Source: Mucilaginibacter pedocola
Lineage (GTDB): Bacteria; Bacteroidota; Bacteroidia; Sphingobacteriales; Sphingobacteriaceae
Direction: 5' to 3'
Assembly (NCBI RefSeq): GCF_002013915.1
Contig: NZ_MBTF01000036.1
Coordinates: 62,001 to 126,000, forward strand
DNA length: 64,000 nt
This document shows positions 14,635 to 22,597 of this stretch, piece after piece; positions within the stretch are counted from its first letter, which is position 1, and each line of letters starts with the position of its first letter. The notes under the pieces are model-generated. The model was not told the DNA's origin. It did not search any database and saw only the letters and a list, made by a program, of their open reading frames with translations. A program made the position numbers and the translations under genes.

Positions 14635-16119
14635 ATGTTATTGTTAGGTATCGATCTGGGTACGTCATCGGTAAAGGTGAGCGTGGTTGATGTTGAGAAG
14701 CAGCAACTTGTTGCATCGGCGCAATACCCCGAAACGGAAGCGGCCATTATTTCGCTGCAAACGGGTTGGGCCGAGCAATCGCCCGAGGAGTGGTGGCAGC
14801 AAACCGGCCACGCCATAGCGCTGTGCCATAAGAAAGGCGGTTATGACCCTGCCGATATTACTGCCATAGGCATTGCCTACCAAATGCACGGGCTGGTATT
14901 GGTTGATAAGAACCAGCAGGTGTTGCGCAACAGCATCATCTGGTGCGATAGCCGCGCCGTAGAAATTGGCGATAAAGCCTTCGATGAGATAGGCCACGAA
15001 GCCTGCCTCTCGCACATGCTCAACTCACCGGGGAACTTTACGGCATCTAAACTGGCCTGGGTAAAACAAAACGAACCCGCAGTTTACGAGCAGATAGATA
15101 AGATAATGCTACCGGGCGACTATATCGCCATGAAGCTAACGGGCGAAATAACTACTTCCGCCTCGGCGCTATCAGAAGGTATCTTCTTCGATTTTCAATT
15201 CAACGGTATCTCAAAAGATGTTATCGAATACTTCGGGTTCGATGATAGTCTGTTCCCGGTAATGAAGCCGGTTTTTTCGGCTCACGGGCGCGTAAAACCT
15301 GATGTTGCCGCAGCGTTGAAACTAACCACCGGCATCCCGGTAACCTATAAAGCCGGCGACCAGCCCAATAACGCCCTTTCGCTGAATGTACTAAAACCCG
15401 GAGAAGTAGCCGCTACAGCTGGTACCTCGGGCGTTATATACGGCGTGAGCGACGATTTGGCTTACGACCCACAATCGCGCGTGAACACTTTTGCGCACGT
15501 TAACTATGCCAACGATGCCAAACGTTTGGGCGTGTTGCTGTGCATCAACGGCACGGGCAGCTTATACCGCTGGGTTAAAAATGCCTTTGCGGGCAATTTA
15601 ACCTACCAGCAAATGAATGCCGAGGCAGAGAAAGCCCCGGTTGGCAGTAACGGCTTACGTATTATGCCCTTTGGCAACGGTGCCGAGCGCATGCTTAACA
15701 ATAAACAGGTAGGCGCGCACCTCCACAATATCGACCTGAACCTGCATACCCTTGCCCATATTTTCCGCGCGGGGCAGGAGGGTATTGCTGCCGCCTTCAG
15801 GTACGGGTTGGATATTATGCGCGAAAACGGCATGAACCCAACCGTTATCCGCGCAGGCAAAAGCAATTTATTTTTGAGTAGCCTTTTCACCCAAAGTTTT
15901 GTGAATGCTACAGGCGTACCGGTAGAGCTTTATAATAACGATGGCAGCATGGGCGCGGCCTTGGGCGCGGGTATAGGCGCAGAGATATTCACGCCATCGG
16001 AGGCTTTCAGCAATGCTAAAGTTATCCAGAGGGTAGAGCCACAAGGCGATGGCTTTGAAGAAACCTACCAAAGCTGGAAAGGTATTTTGCAAGAGCATTT
16101 AAGCAAGTTATCATCATAA
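14635..16119 (+). CDS. xylB: Xylulokinase (FGGY carbohydrate kinase)
   Basis: 494 residues, full length for the family. It phosphorylates D-xylulose to xylulose 5-phosphate, feeding the pentose phosphate pathway. The actin-like ATPase fold is visible: GIDLGTSSVKVSVVD at residues 4-18 (first phosphate motif), GIAYQMHGLVLVD in the sugar-binding lobe, and GDQPNNALSL plus ATAGTSGVIYG in the second half; the C-terminal ADENOSINE-type region is GSMGAALGAG. First gene of the xylB-xylA operon, with 30 bp to xylA, and divergent from the LacI regulator. Substrate choice rests on the neighbouring isomerase. Confidence 0.95.
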   Translation: MLLLGIDLGTSSVKVSVVDVEKQQLVASAQYPETEAAIISLQTGWAEQSPEEWWQQTGHAIALCHKKGGYDPADITAIGIAYQMHGLVLVDKNQQVLRNSIIWCDSRAVEIGDKAFDEIGHEACLSHMLNSPGNFTASKLAWVKQNEPAVYEQIDKIMLPGDYIAMKLTGEITTSASALSEGIFFDFQFNGISKDVIEYFGFDDSLFPVMKPVFSAHGRVKPDVAAALKLTTGIPVTYKAGDQPNNALSLNVLKPGEVAATAGTSGVIYGVSDDLAYDPQSRVNTFAHVNYANDAKRLGVLLCINGTGSLYRWVKNAFAGNLTYQQMNAEAEKAPVGSNGLRIMPFGNGAERMLNNKQVGAHLHNIDLNLHTLAHIFRAGQEGIAAAFRYGLDIMRENGMNPTVIRAGKSNLFLSSLFTQSFVNATGVPVELYNNDGSMGAALGAGIGAEIFTPSEAFSNAKVIQRVEPQGDGFEETYQSWKGILQEHLSKLSS

Positions 16120-16149
16120 ACAAATCAAACATAAACTAATAGAAAAGCT

Positions 16150-17478
16150 ATGTCGGTTATAACAGGAGAGAAAGAGTTTTTTAAAGGAATAGGGCAAATA
16201 AAATACGAAGGCCCCGAGTCGGATAACCCGCTGGCCTTCCGCTGGTACGATGCCGATAAGGTGGTTGCCGGTAAAACCATGAAAGAGCATATGCGCTTTG
16301 CCTGTGCATACTGGCACTCGTTCAACGGCAACGGTGCCGATCCGTTTGGTGGTGCTACCCATATTTTCCCCTGGGATGCTAAAGCGGATGCGGTAGAGCG
16401 TGCTAAAGATAAAATGGATGCGGCTTTTGAGTTCATCACCAAAATGAACATGCCGTACTACTGCTTCCACGATATCGATGTGGTTGACTACACCAACGAT
16501 GTTGCTGATAACGAGAAACGCCTGCAAACACTGGTTGAATACGCTAAACAAAAACAAGCTGCCAGCGGTGTAAAACTGCTTTGGGGTACTGCCAATGTAT
16601 TCAGCCACTCGCGCTACATGAATGGCGCTTCTACCAACCCCGATTTCCATGTGCTGGCGCATGCAGCTGCACAGGTAAAAGGCGCAATGGATGCTACTAT
16701 TGCCTTAGGTGGCGAGAACTACGTTTTTTGGGGAGGCCGCGAAGGTTACATGAGCCTGCTGAACACCAACATGAAACGCGAGCAGGAGCACCTTGCCAAA
16801 TTTTTGCATACCGCTAAAGATTATGCCCGCAAACAAGGCTTTAAAGGTACCTTCTTCATCGAGCCAAAACCATGCGAGCCAACTAAGCATCAATACGATT
16901 TTGACGCCGCTACCGTGTTCGGCTTCTTGCAGAAATACGGGCTTACCGATGATTTTAAACTGAACCTGGAAGTGAACCACGCTACATTAGCGGGCCATAC
17001 CTTCCAGCACGAATTGCAGGTAGCTGCTGATTGCGGTATGCTGGGTTCGATAGATGCTAACCGTGGCGATATCCAAAACGGCTGGGATACCGACCAGTTC
17101 CCGAATGATATCACCGAGGTAACCGAATACATGCTCATCATACTGGAAGCAGGTGGCTTTGCAGGTGGTGGTATCAACTTTGATGCAAAAATTCGCCGTA
17201 ACTCTGTAGACCCTGCCGACCTGTTCTATGCACACGTAGGTGGTATGGATGTTTTTGCAAGGGCATTGGTTATTGCCGATAACATATTGCAAAAATCGGA
17301 TTACAAGAAAATACGTGCCGATCGCTATGCTTCTTTCGATAGCGGCGCGGGTAAAGATTACGAAAACGGTTTATTGTCGTTAGAAGACCTGCGCAACTAC
17401 GCAGCCGCCAATGGCGAGCCAACACCAAAAAGCGGCAAGCAAGAATACCTGGAAAACCTGGTGAACCGCTACATCTAA
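16150..17478 (+). CDS. xylA: Xylose isomerase
   Basis: 442 residues, the long (class II) form. It interconverts D-xylose and D-xylulose in the cytoplasm using two divalent metal ions. The catalytic His-Asp pair is in YYCFHDIDVV (H107, D110), metal ligands include E238 in FFIEPKPCEPTKHQYDFD (the family signature), and LEVNHATLAGHTFQHEL and GSIDANRGD supply further metal-binding residues. It follows xylB by 30 bp and ends at an intrinsic terminator. Together the two genes complete xylose entry into central metabolism; no xylose transporter is in the window. Confidence 0.97.
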   Translation: MSVITGEKEFFKGIGQIKYEGPESDNPLAFRWYDADKVVAGKTMKEHMRFACAYWHSFNGNGADPFGGATHIFPWDAKADAVERAKDKMDAAFEFITKMNMPYYCFHDIDVVDYTNDVADNEKRLQTLVEYAKQKQAASGVKLLWGTANVFSHSRYMNGASTNPDFHVLAHAAAQVKGAMDATIALGGENYVFWGGREGYMSLLNTNMKREQEHLAKFLHTAKDYARKQGFKGTFFIEPKPCEPTKHQYDFDAATVFGFLQKYGLTDDFKLNLEVNHATLAGHTFQHELQVAADCGMLGSIDANRGDIQNGWDTDQFPNDITEVTEYMLIILEAGGFAGGGINFDAKIRRNSVDPADLFYAHVGGMDVFARALVIADNILQKSDYKKIRADRYASFDSGAGKDYENGLLSLEDLRNYAAANGEPTPKSGKQEYLENLVNRYI

Positions 17479-17501
17479 AAATTAAACAAACTAAACTAAA
17501 G

Positions 17502-17535
17502 AGGGCTGTCCGTTGATAAACGGATGGCCTTTTTT
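17502..17535 (+). terminator. Intrinsic terminator of xylBA
   Basis: GGCTGTCCGTT / AACGGATGGCC stem (11 bp with two wobble pairs), 4-nt loop, followed by TTTTTT. It starts 24 bases after the xylA stop codon. Confidence 0.85.
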
Positions 17536-17543
17536 GTTACCGC

Positions 17544-18251
17544 TTAATTCTGCAACGAATCGGGGTTAGGGATGATGTTAACGAATGCCTGGAAGTTGGC
17601 GTAGTACTTATCCTTATCTAACTGGTAGTAGTAAGCGCCGCGTTTAGAACCGGCCTTGTCTTTATCGGTTAATTTAATAAGCAGCCCGGTGGCCAGCACA
17701 CGTTTGCTGAAGTTACGTTTATCAATACTGGTGTTAAATACACTTTCGTAAAGGTTTTGCAACTGCGGCAGCGTGAAACGCGATGGCAACAATTCGAACA
17801 AAATAGGGTGCAGCGCCGCTTTGTATTTGATACGGCCGCGGGCCATTTCTACCATGTCCTGATGGTCGAATATCAGTTTGGGGATACGTTCGAGCGGTAC
17901 CCATTCGGCATGAAACTCGGAACTTATTTGCTGCTCGTATTTATGGATGTCTATCAGCGCAAAATAACTTACCGATATGGTGCGCTCGATAGGGTCGCGG
18001 GTGGTTTCGCCGAAGGAATACATCTGCTCTAAATACACCCCTTCTAAACCGGTGAGTTGTTTCAGGATGCGGTTGGCAGCCTGGTCCAGGCTTTCGCTAT
18101 CCTGCACAAAACCACCCATCAGGCTCCATTTATCTTTTTCGGGGTTAAAGCCCCGTTTTATCAGCAGTAGTTTCAGCGATTCGCCATCGAAGCCAAAAAT
18201 TATACAATCTACCGCTAATAAAAATCTTGTTTGCTTGCTGTATTTGTTCAT
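17544..18251 (-). CDS. NUDIX-fold transcriptional regulator (NrtR/AraR-like), probable pentose regulator
   Basis: About 235 residues from the ATG at 18251, chosen because MNKYSKQTRFLLAVDCIIFGFDG is the normal start of this group; an upstream ATG at 18284 would add 11 residues. The N-terminal domain has a NUDIX fold, but the Nudix box is degenerate (GGFVQDSESLDQAANRILKQL lacks the catalytic REUxEE glutamates), so it should bind a ligand without hydrolysing it. The C-terminus is a winged helix (about 150-225; RNFSKRVLATGLLIKL). Bacteroidota use such proteins to sense pentoses. It converges on xylA. It may give a second layer of control beside the LacI protein. Confidence 0.87.
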   Translation of the reverse strand: MNKYSKQTRFLLAVDCIIFGFDGESLKLLLIKRGFNPEKDKWSLMGGFVQDSESLDQAANRILKQLTGLEGVYLEQMYSFGETTRDPIERTISVSYFALIDIHKYEQQISSEFHAEWVPLERIPKLIFDHQDMVEMARGRIKYKAALHPILFELLPSRFTLPQLQNLYESVFNTSIDKRNFSKRVLATGLLIKLTDKDKAGSKRGAYYYQLDKDKYYANFQAFVNIIPNPDSLQN

Positions 18252-18344
18252 TTTGGTGGCCTGAATTGGTGCTGTTGCGGGCAAATATAACTTACGTAGG
18301 GTAGAATAAAAAACAGGGGCGCAATTGAGCGGTGAATGAACTGC

Positions 18345-19190
18345 TTATGCTATTGCCTTAGCGCGCCTGAACTCGCCCGGGCTTAACTGTTTGTATTGCT
18401 TAAACAGGCGGTTGAGGTGGCTTTTATCGGTAAAGCCAAATTCGTCGGCAATTTCGGTTATGCGCATTTTGGTTTGCAGCAGGCGGTTCTCCACCAGCTG
18501 CATGCGGTAGTTGTTTATGTATTGCTGCAGCGTTTCGCCGGCATGTTTGTTAAAATACCGGCCAAGGTAGCTTTCCGAGATGTTGTAGCGTTGGGCCAAG
18601 GCCGCTGCCCTAAGTTTATCGGGGAAGTATATATTGGCCTGTATGTATTCCATCATATCCAGCAACTTGTCGTCTGCTATTTTAGGTTGGTCCCCCACAA
18701 CGGGCGAAAGGTTTCGCGCCAGCAACGTAAGCAGGGTGTTTACCAATTGCCCGGTCACTTCCTCGTAATAAATATCACGGCGTAAGTGTTCGCTTATTAA
18801 AATATCCATTAGGTTTTTCAGGGCGGTGCTGTTTTCCGGCTGATTCAATAATGGGGTTTGCCTGCCGGCATTCTCCAGTATCATCTCTAAGCGGGCAAGC
18901 AATGCGCTGTTGCCCTTCGCCCGGCTGAGGAATAATTGGTTGAACCGTATGAAAAAGAATTGCGACCGCTCTTGTATTTTGAACAGGTGCGAATGGTTGG
19001 GCGCCAATATAAAAAGCTCGCCGGTATGGTAGGGCAGTTCGCTTTCATCTATGCATTGCGTGCCGCTGCCGGCCACAATATACACCAGTTCGAAAAAGCT
19101 ATGCTGATGCCAACCGCGGGGGCACTCGTCCATTGCTTCTTTCAATACCAGTTCGAAGGGTTGCCTTAGATGGTCTGTTACCATACACAA
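18345..19190 (-). CDS. AraC-family transcriptional regulator with cupin sensor
   Basis: 281 residues. The N-terminal domain is a cupin-type effector pocket (PRGWHQHSFFELVYIVAGSGTQCIDE) and the C-terminal third has two helix-turn-helix motifs (AAALAQRYNISESYLGRYFNKHAG and ITEIADEFGFTDKSHLNRLFKQY). It is divergent from the medium-chain oxidoreductase gene, which is its likely target together with itself. The start may be Met1 or Met3 (19184). The effector is unknown. Confidence 0.9.
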   Translation of the reverse strand: MCMVTDHLRQPFELVLKEAMDECPRGWHQHSFFELVYIVAGSGTQCIDESELPYHTGELFILAPNHSHLFKIQERSQFFFIRFNQLFLSRAKGNSALLARLEMILENAGRQTPLLNQPENSTALKNLMDILISEHLRRDIYYEEVTGQLVNTLLTLLARNLSPVVGDQPKIADDKLLDMMEYIQANIYFPDKLRAAALAQRYNISESYLGRYFNKHAGETLQQYINNYRMQLVENRLLQTKMRITEIADEFGFTDKSHLNRLFKQYKQLSPGEFRRAKAIA

Positions 19191-19210
19191 ATATAATGCG
19201 GTGTGGTAAA

Positions 19211-19235
19211 TTTTTACACCATAATGGTGTAAAAA
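19211..19235. promoter_or_regulatory. Perfect 25-bp palindrome between araC-type regulator and oxidoreductase
   Basis: TTTTTACACCAT and ATGGTGTAAAAA around a single A. It lies 20 bp from the regulator start and 54 bp from the oxidoreductase start. AraC proteins usually bind direct repeats, so this could belong to another dimeric regulator. Confidence 0.7.
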
Positions 19236-19289
19236 TACTCTTTATCGGGCAGCGCGCTATCGCAACTTTGTGTCATCAAATAAATAATT

Positions 19290-20273
19290 ATGAAAGCTTT
19301 AGTATTAGAAAATTACAATGCATCCTTTGTATTGAAAGATATAGATAAACCCGCCTCTAAACCCGGCGAAGTATTGGTAAAAGTTAAAGCCAGCGGCATC
19401 AACCCGCTCGACCTGAAAATAAAAGCCGGGCAGGCCGCACATGCGCACACTCAATTGCCTGCAATATTAGGCATAGATATGGCAGGCGTGGTAGAAGCAG
19501 TTGGCGAAGGCATTACCCCATTTAAACCCGGCGACCGTGTATTTGGCATGACGGGTGGTATAGCCGGCATCCCCGGTTCGCTGGCCGAATATGCTTCGGT
19601 AGATGCTGCGCTGTTGGCTAAAATGCCCGCCAATATCAGTTTTAAACAAGCTGCTGCATTACCGCTGGTTTTAATAACTGCTTGGGAAGCCTTGGTAGAT
19701 AAGGCCAATGTTGGGCCGGGTAAAACTGTTTTGATACATGGCGGTGCAGGTGGGGTAGGGCATATTGCTGTGCAATTAGCAGTAGCCAGAGGCGCAAAAG
19801 TATTTACCACCGTAAGCCACGAGAATGAAAGCCTCATCACCGGTTATGGCGCTATCCCCATATTTTATAAAGAGAGCAGTGTTGAAGAATATGTGAACCA
19901 ACGCACCAACGGCGATGGCTTCGATATTGTGCTGGATACCGTTGGCGGGGCGGTGCTGGATGATTCCTTCCGTGCAGTAAAGCGGTATACAGGGCATGCG
20001 GTAAGTATATTGGGCTGGGGCACGCATAGTTTGGCACCGCTATCATTTCGGGGAGGCACGTATTCGGGTGTGTTTACTTTATACCCGCTTATTTCGGGCG
20101 AGGGCAGGGCGCATCACGGGCAAATACTGGCAGATGCAGGGCGTTTGATAGAAGCCGGTAAGTTATTGCCAAATGTTGATGAGCGTACGTTTGGTTTGGC
20201 CGATGTGGAGGAGGCTTATGCTATACAGGCTGCGGGCGGTTCGAGAGGGAAGTTGGTAGTGGATATCGATTAA
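19290..20273 (+). CDS. Zinc-independent medium-chain dehydrogenase/reductase (quinone oxidoreductase type)
   Basis: 327 residues. The N-terminal GroES-like domain (GINPLDLKIKAG, GIDMAGVVEAVGEG, GDRVFGMTGG) lacks the cysteines and His that bind catalytic and structural zinc in alcohol dehydrogenases. The Rossmann domain has the nucleotide loop HGGAGGVGHIAVQLA at about residue 151, as in NADPH-dependent zeta-crystallin-like quinone or enone reductases. It probably reduces a reactive carbonyl or quinone. It is divergent from an AraC-type regulator, which suggests inducible expression. The substrate is unknown. Confidence 0.9.
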   Translation: MKALVLENYNASFVLKDIDKPASKPGEVLVKVKASGINPLDLKIKAGQAAHAHTQLPAILGIDMAGVVEAVGEGITPFKPGDRVFGMTGGIAGIPGSLAEYASVDAALLAKMPANISFKQAAALPLVLITAWEALVDKANVGPGKTVLIHGGAGGVGHIAVQLAVARGAKVFTTVSHENESLITGYGAIPIFYKESSVEEYVNQRTNGDGFDIVLDTVGGAVLDDSFRAVKRYTGHAVSILGWGTHSLAPLSFRGGTYSGVFTLYPLISGEGRAHHGQILADAGRLIEAGKLLPNVDERTFGLADVEEAYAIQAAGGSRGKLVVDID

Positions 20274-20315
20274 AGCTTGGATCGCTTTAAAAAATGTGCG
20301 GAAAGGCTGGTGCGG

Positions 20316-20427
20316 TTCCCCTCTTGAGAGGGGTGGAGGGGTGTGTTTGCGCATCTCGGATAATGGAAAACATCAGCCAACACACCCCTGCTCTCGCTCC
20401 GTCCACCGCGCCCCCTCTCAAGAGGGT
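20316..20427. repeat. Palindromic intergenic element, copy 2 of 3 (REP/MITE-like)
   Basis: About 112 bp. The left end is TTCCCCTCTTGAGAGGGG followed by TGGAGGGGTGTGTT, the same start as copy 1; the right end is CACACCCC...CCCCCTCTCAAGAGGG. It lies between convergent genes (the oxidoreductase and the LytTR regulator). The middle is not conserved between copies, whereas the ends are. Confidence 0.82.
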
Positions 20428-20443
20428 AAATAAAAACGTTTAC

Positions 20444-21196
20444 CTACCGCCAGTCCTTAATAAACTCAAAGAATAACTCTTTGTATTGGTCGGTAACGGG
20501 GATGGTAGTATCGGCAATTTGTACGCTGTTTTTGGTGACCGATTTCACAGCATTTTTGGCGATGATGAATGAGCGGTGTATACGCAGGAAACCCGAGGGT
20601 GAAAGTTTCTCTTCGAGGCTTTTGAGGCTGGTTAGGGTAAGCAGTGGCTTCTCCTGGCTTTTCAGGAAAAGTTTTACGTAATCCTTTAAGCCTTCTATGT
20701 ACAAAATATCGTCGGTATCTATTTTCACCAGCTGAAAATCTACCTTCAGGTATATATAGCTTTTCTGCGGTGCGGTTATCGGAGCTTCAATTCCTGCGCC
20801 GGCATTGCTGCTCTCCAGCATCACAAAATAATCGTAGGCCTTGGTTGCCGCTTTGGTGAAATCTACAAAACTGAAGGGCTTTAGCAGGTAATCCAACGCA
20901 TCAACCTTAAAACCTTCAAGAGCATATTGGTCGTAAGCAGTGGTGAAAACAATGCGCAGGTTTTTCTTTTTGCCGGTTTGCTCAATAATGCGAGCCAGCT
21001 CTACACCGCTCAGGTCGGCCATGCGGATATCGAGGAAAATTAATTGTATTGCGGGATTCTCAAACGTAGCCTTTAGCGCTTCTACCGCGTTGGAAAAAGT
21101 GCCTACCAGGTTCAGAAACGAAGTTTGCTCAATGTACGATGTTACCAGCTTAAGGGCAACGGGTTCGTCATCAACCGCTATGCAATTTATTTTCAT
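20444..21196 (-). CDS. LytTR-family response regulator
   Basis: 250 residues. The receiver domain (1-120) has the acidic pair D9-D10, phospho-acceptor D56 in LIFLDIRM, and K106 in DYLLKPF. The C-terminal third (about 145-248) is a LytTR DNA-binding domain (YIEGLKDYVKLFL and GFLRIHRSFIIAKNAV). Its ATG overlaps the stop of the sensor kinase gene (ATGA), so the two are translationally coupled. LytTR regulators bind tandem direct repeats; likely targets include the divergent outer-membrane barrel gene, but this is inferred from position. Confidence 0.94.
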   Translation of the reverse strand: MKINCIAVDDEPVALKLVTSYIEQTSFLNLVGTFSNAVEALKATFENPAIQLIFLDIRMADLSGVELARIIEQTGKKKNLRIVFTTAYDQYALEGFKVDALDYLLKPFSFVDFTKAATKAYDYFVMLESSNAGAGIEAPITAPQKSYIYLKVDFQLVKIDTDDILYIEGLKDYVKLFLKSQEKPLLTLTSLKSLEEKLSPSGFLRIHRSFIIAKNAVKSVTKNSVQIADTTIPVTDQYKELFFEFIKDWR

Positions 21197-22242
21197 TTCA
21201 AATTTAAAGTTAGCGATACGGTGTAGTCTTTGGTTACGGCGTCACTGTTAATGTCAAGCGAGTAACGGCCTGGGTACAACAGATCCAGTCGGCGCTTGGT
21301 ATTGGCCACGCCAATGCCGTTGCTTTCTTCAAGGTACTGCGCCTTCTCGTTAAAAAGCGAATTTTTTATTTCGAGTATCAAGGTGTTGGCCGTTTGGCTT
21401 ATCTCTATAAAAATATAGCTGGGATGTACCGAACTGATGCCATGCTTAAAGGCATTCTCCACAAAAGGCAAAAATATCATGGGGGCAATATCGTGGTTGC
21501 GCAGGTGCTCGGGCTTCTCAAATATGATCTGCACATCATCGCTCAGGCGCAGCTTCATCAGTTTAATATAGTCCTCAATAAATTTTATCTCTTTTTCAAG
21601 ATTGGTAAGGTCATTCTTGGTTTCATATATCACGTAACGCATCATGTGCGATAGCGTGTAAATAGCATCCTTGGCGCCTGCCACGTTGCTATCGGCAAGG
21701 GCATAAATAGTGTGCAGTATGTTGAAAAAGAAATGCGGGTTTATCTGCGACTTGAGGAAAGATAGTTCGTTGGTTATCTTATCCTTTTCGGTAGCGCGAA
21801 TGGCCTCCTGGTCTAAACGTATTTTTTTGGAGATGGCGATGATGGAGCTGATACCTAAAACAATAAGCGCCGAGATGATGGTCCAGTAGTTGTCGTGTTT
21901 GTTGCTTTCGTCGGATTTTTTGTTGAAGAGTTTGATGAGTGCCTTTCGCACGCCGGTAACTTCATCCAGCCAGTTATTGAGGTATACAACGCCCACTACC
22001 ACCGCTATCAGCAGCAATAAAAAGGGCAGCACCCTGTTCTTGTATAAAAAATTGGGCGCTAAAAACAGCAGGTTAAGATAAAATAAAGCGGCCCACATCA
22101 GGTTTACCAGCACCTGTTTGGCCCAAAATTCGGGAGGGAGCTTAATGGGCCATGCCAGCGGGAAAAGCGTAAGCGCTATAAGCCCCACAATAATGTAGAA
22201 CTGCGCCGAAAAAAGAAGCTTTTTAATGCCCGAAACAGCCAT
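21193..22242 (-). CDS. LytS/YehU-type sensor histidine kinase
   Basis: 349 residues. Four hydrophobic helices fill residues 10-140 (about 12-32, 43-65, 70-89 and 119-137), followed by a cytoplasmic His_kinase domain. The phospho-acceptor is H170 in QINPHFFFNILHTIY, and the ATP-binding N box is FLPFVENAFKHGI with a later GIGVANTKRRL. There is no separate periplasmic sensor domain, so it probably senses something in or near the membrane. It is followed by its response regulator with a 4-bp overlap. A terminator-like hairpin lies just 31 bp upstream of its start codon. Confidence 0.93.
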   Translation of the reverse strand: MAVSGIKKLLFSAQFYIIVGLIALTLFPLAWPIKLPPEFWAKQVLVNLMWAALFYLNLLFLAPNFLYKNRVLPFLLLLIAVVVGVVYLNNWLDEVTGVRKALIKLFNKKSDESNKHDNYWTIISALIVLGISSIIAISKKIRLDQEAIRATEKDKITNELSFLKSQINPHFFFNILHTIYALADSNVAGAKDAIYTLSHMMRYVIYETKNDLTNLEKEIKFIEDYIKLMKLRLSDDVQIIFEKPEHLRNHDIAPMIFLPFVENAFKHGISSVHPSYIFIEISQTANTLILEIKNSLFNEKAQYLEESNGIGVANTKRRLDLLYPGRYSLDINSDAVTKDYTVSLTLNLK

Positions 22243-22597
22243 GGCTTATGTTAATTGGTAAAAATTAAAGGTAAAAAAAGTGCGTTTTGTTTCTCAGGCA
22301 AAACGCACCATACCGTATCAAGATACAGTAATCAACCAAATCCCATCTCACCGGGATGCTGCAAATCACCTGAATATTTTTCAATATAAAATGTCGAATA
22401 GACGGTTTGCAAAATAAAATAGATGAAACGGCATTTTCTATCTATAAAGCCCGGCACAATAGGTATTCCACAGCTAAAACTTCGCTAATTAGTTCTCATC
22501 GGTTTCTAATCGCCATTCGTCTACATTTAGGGCCTGCCCGTCTATTAGTAAAAACTACTTAATAGAATTTAGCTTGTTTTGCGCCAAACCAAGAATT
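22243..22597. other. 355-bp intergenic region between kinase and barrel genes; candidate leader or small RNA
   Basis: No reading frame of note. On the minus strand the region could give a structured RNA: a hairpin at 22340-22357 (ATCCC/GGGAT), a near-palindrome TACCGTATCAAGATACAGTA at 22311-22330, and a classic intrinsic terminator at 22273-22308. A possible minus-strand -7 box (TATTTTGC-like, near 22407) would make an RNA of about 130 nt. On the plus strand TAGCTTG near 22570 may be part of the promoter of the barrel gene. Confidence 0.4.
22273..22308 (-). terminator. Intrinsic terminator just upstream of the kinase start
   Basis: Read on the minus strand: GTGCGTTTTG, 9-nt loop, CAAAACGCAC, then TTTTTTT. 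The T-run ends about 30 bases before the kinase ATG at 22242. No gene upstream on this strand needs it, so it terminates either a small RNA or an attenuated leader of the kinase-regulator operon. Confidence 0.75.

Noticed and set aside
22243..22597. Known riboswitch (for example TPP or cobalamin) before the kinase
   Set aside because: The CTGAGA near the terminator hairpin recalls the TPP motif, but the other conserved blocks are absent. It is kept only as an unassigned structured leader.
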